Part shown: positions 55,583 to 59,283 of the stretch, piece after piece
Layout of the letters: each line of letters begins with the position of its first letter
How positions within the stretch are numbered: the first letter of the stretch is position 1
Source: Limisphaerales bacterium
GTDB lineage: Bacteria > Verrucomicrobiota > Verrucomicrobiia > Limisphaerales > AAA164-E04
Assembly (NCBI GenBank): GCA_024761205.1
Contig: JAMASS010000032.1
Location: forward strand, 1 to 59,283
Reading direction: 5' to 3'
DNA: 59,283 nt
Notes under the pieces: model-generated
The model's database searches: none
What the model saw: the letters and a program-made list of their open reading frames with translations, nothing else
Told to the model about the DNA's origin: nothing
Program-made: the position numbers and the translations under genes

Positions 55583-58399
55583 ATGAAATCATTGAATTCT
55601 TTACTCTGTTTGGCAACACTCACTTGCCTCCTACCGTGGAAAACAACGGCTCAGATTGACCTAGAGTCACAGCTCCCGATTGATCCCGCAATCACCGTCA
55701 AGGAACTCCCCAATGGACTGTGCTACTACATTCGAGAGAACAAGAAACCCGAGAATCGGGCCATGTTTCGGCTGATCGTGAACGCCGGTTCCCTCATGGA
55801 AAACGAATCACAGCTCGGCCTCGCTCACTTTCTCGAGCACATGGCCTTCAACGGCACGGAAAACTTTGAAAAACTGGAGATGGTCAACTTTCTCGAACGG
55901 ATCGGCATGCACTTTGGATCCCACCTAAATGCCTACACCTCATTCGACGAAACCGTCTACATGTTGGAAGTTCCCATGGACGACGACGAAATACTCCGAA
56001 CGGCATTCCAAATGCTGAAAGACTGGATGCAGGGCATCAAGTTTGAAACCGAAGAAATCGACAAAGAACGCGGCGTGGTCATCGAGGAATGGCGGGCGGG
56101 GCGGGGCGCTCAAGGAAGACTCAACGACAAACAGATGCCCGTCATCTTTCACGGATCCCGCTATGCTGAGCGGCTTCCCATTGGCAAAGTCGAAATTATT
56201 GAAACCGCATCCCGCGAACAGTTCATCGACTTTTACCGAAAGTGGTATCGCCCGAATCTGATGGCGCTGGTCGCTGTTGGCGATTTTGAAACCACCGAAA
56301 TCGAAGAACTCATCATCGAGTCCTTCTCGGATGTTAAGAACCCGGACAACGCACCGCCCAGAGAAAGCTATCCCGTGCTGGATCATGAAGAGACGCTGTT
56401 CTCCATTGAAACCGATCCAGAGCTACAGGCATCCCTCATTCAGATTGCCTACAAACATCCTCCCACACCGCAAGGCACCGCCGGAGCCTACCGGGCATCA
56501 ATTGTCGAGAAACTCTACACCGGAATGCTGAACCGGCGCCTCAACGAACGAGTGCAAGAAGCCAACCCGCCCTATCTTTACGGAGCCATGGGCAAGGCCT
56601 CTCTCGTCCGCAACAAAGAAGTCGTGATCCAGATGGCTCAAGTGAAGGAGGGCGCCTTTGAAGAAGGCCTAAAAGCCCTGCTGCTAGAAGCAAAACGCGC
56701 CAAGCGAGACGGTTTTACCGCCTCCGAGCTGACCCGCGTCAAGGCGGATGCCTTGCGTTCCATGGAGATGGCTCATGCCGAACGGGACAAAACCAACTCC
56801 GGAGTTTACACGGCTGAATACACTCGCAACTTCCTCCAACAAGAACCCATTCCGGGCATCGCAAAAGAACTCGAACTCTATCAGACATTCCTTCCCGGTA
56901 TTAGCTTGGAAGAGGTGAACCAGGTGGCCAGCGACTGGATCACGCCCAATAACCGCATCATCCTTTTTAGCGCCCCTGAAAAGAAAGGCATCGCAGTACC
57001 CACTAAAGAGGATATCATCAAGGTCATCGCGAGTGTCGATCAACTGGAGATCGCGGCCTACGACGACGGTAATTTGGATGCCCCCCTGATTCCCGTCCCA
57101 CCGGTCAAAGGATCAATTATCGCTCAAAAGACGTACGAAGATCTCGGCGTGACTGAATGGAAACTCTCCAACGGCATTCGGATGCTCCTCAAACCCACCG
57201 ATTTCAAAAACGATCAAATCCTGATGCGTTCATTCAGCCCTGGCGGGCACAGTCTTGTGCCAGACAAAGCCTACGCATCGGCTTCAATGGCAGCCAACAT
57301 CATTGCCAATAGTGGTCTTGGTTCATTCGACTTAATTCAGCTGCAGAAGAAACTGGCGGGAAAAATCGCGAGTGCCGGCCCCCAAATCAGCAAACGCACC
57401 GAAGGTATCAGTGGTTCCGCCTCCCCCAAGGATATTGAGACGATGTTTCAGTTGACTCATCTCTATTTCACCGCGCCGCGGGCCGACCAGAAAGCATTTC
57501 AGGCCATGATGGCTCAACTCAAGGTCAGTGCAGCCAATCGCCTGAACAATCCTCAGGTCGTCTTCGGCGACGCTATCGAAAAAGCCCTCTACAAAGATCA
57601 TCCCAGACATCAACCGCTGAACCAAGCCTTCCTGGACAGCCTGAATCTCGACACTGCTTTCGAGGTGTACCGCGAGCGGTTTCAGGACGCCTCGGACTTC
57701 ACCTTCGTCTTCGTCGGCAATTTCACACCTGAAGAACTCAAACCCCTCGCTGAAACCTGCTTGGCCAGCTTGCCGAACCGAGAGCGAGAGGAAAAAGCCA
57801 AAGACATCGGTGACACCAAGGCTCCAGGGGTGGTTAAGGTTCGAGTCGAGAAAGGTCGCGAGCCGACGAGCATGGTTCGCCTCATGTTTCACGGCGACGC
57901 GCCCTGGTCGACGGAAGAACGTTTCGGTCTCCAAAGTGCGATCGACGTTCTTGAAATTCGCCTCCGAGAAATCCTGCGCGAGGACAAAGGCGGCGTCTAC
58001 GGGGTGGGCATCTACGGAGGACTGAGTCGTTGGCCCCGAGGCCACTACTCCAGCAGCATCTCCTTCGGCTGCGACCCCGACAAAGTGGAAGAGCTCATCG
58101 CCGCGACCATGTCAACCGTCGAAGAACTGAAGTCCGAGGGACCTTCCGATGATAACTTCAACAAGATTAAAGAAACCAACCTTCGCGACTATGAACGCGG
58201 TCTGAAAGAGAATGGCTTTTGGCTCAGCAATCTTAGCTACGCAGCCCAGAACGACCTTCCCATGACCCAAATTTTGACGTTCCCAGACCGAGTCGCCGCA
58301 CTCACCAAAGAGCGAATTCAAAAGGCGGCCCAGAAGTACTTCAGCGGCGACAATCTGCTGATTGCCACCTTGTATCCGGAAGAAGTAACTGCCAAATAA
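55583..58399 (+). CDS. Exported M16-family zinc protease (PqqL-like)
   Basis: This is a 938-residue insulinase-like (M16) protein. It has a signal peptide (MKSLNSLLCLATLTCLLPWK, cut after about TTAQ). The inverted zinc motif HFLEH is at residues 82-86 and its third ligand Glu162 lies 76 residues further, as the family requires. Glu85 is the catalytic base. A second half-barrel domain begins near residue 510 (WKLSNGIRMLLKPTDFKNDQ), as in PqqL and other long M16 proteins that form a clamshell. The protein is probably periplasmic and degrades peptides. It has its own promoter. Nothing in the neighbourhood indicates a specific substrate. Confidence 0.92.
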   Translation: MKSLNSLLCLATLTCLLPWKTTAQIDLESQLPIDPAITVKELPNGLCYYIRENKKPENRAMFRLIVNAGSLMENESQLGLAHFLEHMAFNGTENFEKLEMVNFLERIGMHFGSHLNAYTSFDETVYMLEVPMDDDEILRTAFQMLKDWMQGIKFETEEIDKERGVVIEEWRAGRGAQGRLNDKQMPVIFHGSRYAERLPIGKVEIIETASREQFIDFYRKWYRPNLMALVAVGDFETTEIEELIIESFSDVKNPDNAPPRESYPVLDHEETLFSIETDPELQASLIQIAYKHPPTPQGTAGAYRASIVEKLYTGMLNRRLNERVQEANPPYLYGAMGKASLVRNKEVVIQMAQVKEGAFEEGLKALLLEAKRAKRDGFTASELTRVKADALRSMEMAHAERDKTNSGVYTAEYTRNFLQQEPIPGIAKELELYQTFLPGISLEEVNQVASDWITPNNRIILFSAPEKKGIAVPTKEDIIKVIASVDQLEIAAYDDGNLDAPLIPVPPVKGSIIAQKTYEDLGVTEWKLSNGIRMLLKPTDFKNDQILMRSFSPGGHSLVPDKAYASASMAANIIANSGLGSFDLIQLQKKLAGKIASAGPQISKRTEGISGSASPKDIETMFQLTHLYFTAPRADQKAFQAMMAQLKVSAANRLNNPQVVFGDAIEKALYKDHPRHQPLNQAFLDSLNLDTAFEVYRERFQDASDFTFVFVGNFTPEELKPLAETCLASLPNREREEKAKDIGDTKAPGVVKVRVEKGREPTSMVRLMFHGDAPWSTEERFGLQSAIDVLEIRLREILREDKGGVYGVGIYGGLSRWPRGHYSSSISFGCDPDKVEELIAATMSTVEELKSEGPSDDNFNKIKETNLRDYERGLKENGFWLSNLSYAAQNDLPMTQILTFPDRVAALTKERIQKAAQKYFSGDNLLIATLYPEEVTAK

Positions 58400-58787
58400 C
58401 GGAATGATGACCAGGTAGAGCGAGACTCCCCGACGAGGCGCGAACTCAACGATGAAAAGCCCGACAACCTCCTTGCATTCATGGCTTGGATGTCAGCGAT
58501 TGAACCGCAATTTCGCCTTCGAGATAGAGATTTCCCCGACACGCCTCAGCAATAGATTTCGCGCCGAAAACGCAAGTATCAATCAAAGATAATATGGGAT
58601 CAGGATCCACCGTGGCTGCAGCAGAATCTGTTGTATATTCATGTATTGGTGTTGAAAGGTACTTTGAATATTTCGAATTAGCAACCAGCACAATTCCTAA
58701 ATTAGCATACCCTGATCTATACATATCAACGTCTCTTTTATGTTAATTTCGATAAACCCAGTTATCTTTCATTTTCGAAATAATAAA
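58400..58787. other. AT-rich spacer, no convincing gene
   Basis: Base composition falls sharply after about 58560, to far more A and T than in the rest of the window. A minus-strand frame (58479-58724, beginning MYRSGYANLGIVLVANSKYS) is open for 81 codons but shows no motif or ribosome site. It may be a boundary with imported DNA. Confidence 0.4.
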
Positions 58788-59283
58788 TTATGGGTAGAGA
58801 GAGCCTTCGACGGCGAGGGGAAGCTTCGTCTGTCTGGCGCCGCGGGCCGCAGGCGCGTCCGGTAGCTCGAAGCGGCGCCCCTCCAATATGTCCGGCACGC
58901 TCAGGAGTTGCAGGCGCGGGTAACGTTTGCCTTTGACTTTCAGGGTTCCGGCCTTCTCTATCTCGCGCTTGATGGCGTGACTAGCAGTCGGGTCGCAATG
59001 CAGGTAAATGCTGCCGGTGGGTTTGAGGATGCCGCGCATAGGCAGGAGCCGCTCCGTCATATAAGAGAGATAAGCCGACAACCTCGGGTCCGTCCGGCGC
59101 AGGGACTTCATCCAAAGCCGCCAAAACTCTGCGGCGTCATCATCAATGCCGGATTCCCGCATGAGCACCGCAACTGCTCGATGGCGCGAATCCGCTCACC
59201 GTCCAACGTCCATTGATCGCAAAAGACCTCGACCTGTTTCGGCAAAGGGCGCCCGGTCTCGTCTTTATAGATGGCGTTGTAGG
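58788..59283 (-). pseudogene. Type-III-like DNA methyltransferase, decayed, runs off the edge
   Basis: On the minus strand from the edge the frame reads YNAIYKDETGRPLPKQVEVF and DGERIRAIEQL. After a frame change near 59170 it reads RESGIDDDAAEFWRLWMKSL, then AYLSYMTERLLPMRGILKPT and GSIYLHCDPTASHAIK. These match the N6/N4 DNA-methyltransferase family, in which TGSIYLHCDPTASHY is a hallmark. The text jumps from HCDPTASH to PRLQLLSVPDILEGRRFELP, the C-terminal end of the same family, so several hundred residues including most of the target and catalytic regions are deleted. It cannot be active. Confidence 0.85.

Noticed and set aside
1-59283. CRISPR arrays, rRNA genes, complete tRNA genes
   Set aside because: No regularly spaced repeats, rRNA signature or cloverleaf seen on either strand.

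Overview
The window looks like chromosomal DNA of a Verrucomicrobiota (PVC-group) bacterium of moderate GC. The evidence is two remnants of the paired DUF1549/DUF1553 ('PSD1') and DUF1501 genes typical of Planctomycetes and Verrucomicrobia, a RNase HIII, AddAB recombination enzymes, and a set of lineage-type lipoproteins and zinc-ribbon proteins. Housekeeping genes are intact over very long frames (smc 1245, secA 1026, addB 1156, M16 protease 938 codons). About ten other genes are wrecked by stops, frameshifts and internal deletions. This contrast argues against sequencing error and for a genome in active decay, as in a host-restricted or symbiotic lineage (inference).

Layout. 1-2.7 kb: edge of a secreted protein, a structured inverted-repeat element, a degraded ceramidase-like gene behind a good promoter, and a thioesterase. 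2.7-6.35 kb: a dead PSD1-DUF1501 pair. 6.4-11.7 kb: small membrane protein, GT2 glycosyltransferase, argG, FHA protein, carA. 11.9-12.7 kb: dead D-2-hydroxyacid dehydrogenase. 12.7-17.0 kb (minus): apparent operon NYN nuclease - zinc-finger protein - TonB - ExbB - ExbD - broken membrane-anchored gene. 17.2-22.9 kb (plus): smc, a putative Fe-S protein and a TlpA-type thioredoxin. 23-28.3 kb: a miniature IS5-like element, inositol-phosphatase family gene, dead N-acetylneuraminate-lyase-like gene, a second dead PSD1-DUF1501 pair, and unrecognisable relic DNA. 28.3-30.4 kb: mutY and rnhC. 30.4-34.0 kb: accessory island with an interrupted phage-like gene, an in-frame lipoprotein fusion and two unrecognised membrane-anchored proteins ending in a strong terminator. 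34.1-45.1 kb: secA, DUF4136 lipoprotein, addB, addA (split). 45.1-48.8 kb (minus): xseB-dxs-icd. 49.0-50.2 kb: dead TRAP transporter. 50.6-52.7 kb: unrecognised 703-residue protein. 53.2-58.4 kb: nagA-like deacetylase, rpsT, a zinc-ribbon protein, M16 protease. 58.8 kb to the edge: decayed DNA methyltransferase.

Working together: the retained genes serve replication and repair (smc, addAB, mutY, rnhC, xseB), protein export (secA), envelope energy transduction (TonB-ExbBD), arginine and carbamoyl-phosphate synthesis (argG, carA), the TCA cycle (icd) and isoprenoids (dxs). The lost genes are catabolic or transport functions and a DNA methyltransferase. Several live genes share a promoter shape TTGAC-N16/18-TAGC(G/A)T, which may be this lineage's housekeeping promoter. 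The best candidates for undescribed biology are the nested inverted-repeat element at 208-357, the orphan pair at 31563-33915, the NYN/zinc-finger coupled pair, and the orphan 703-residue protein.
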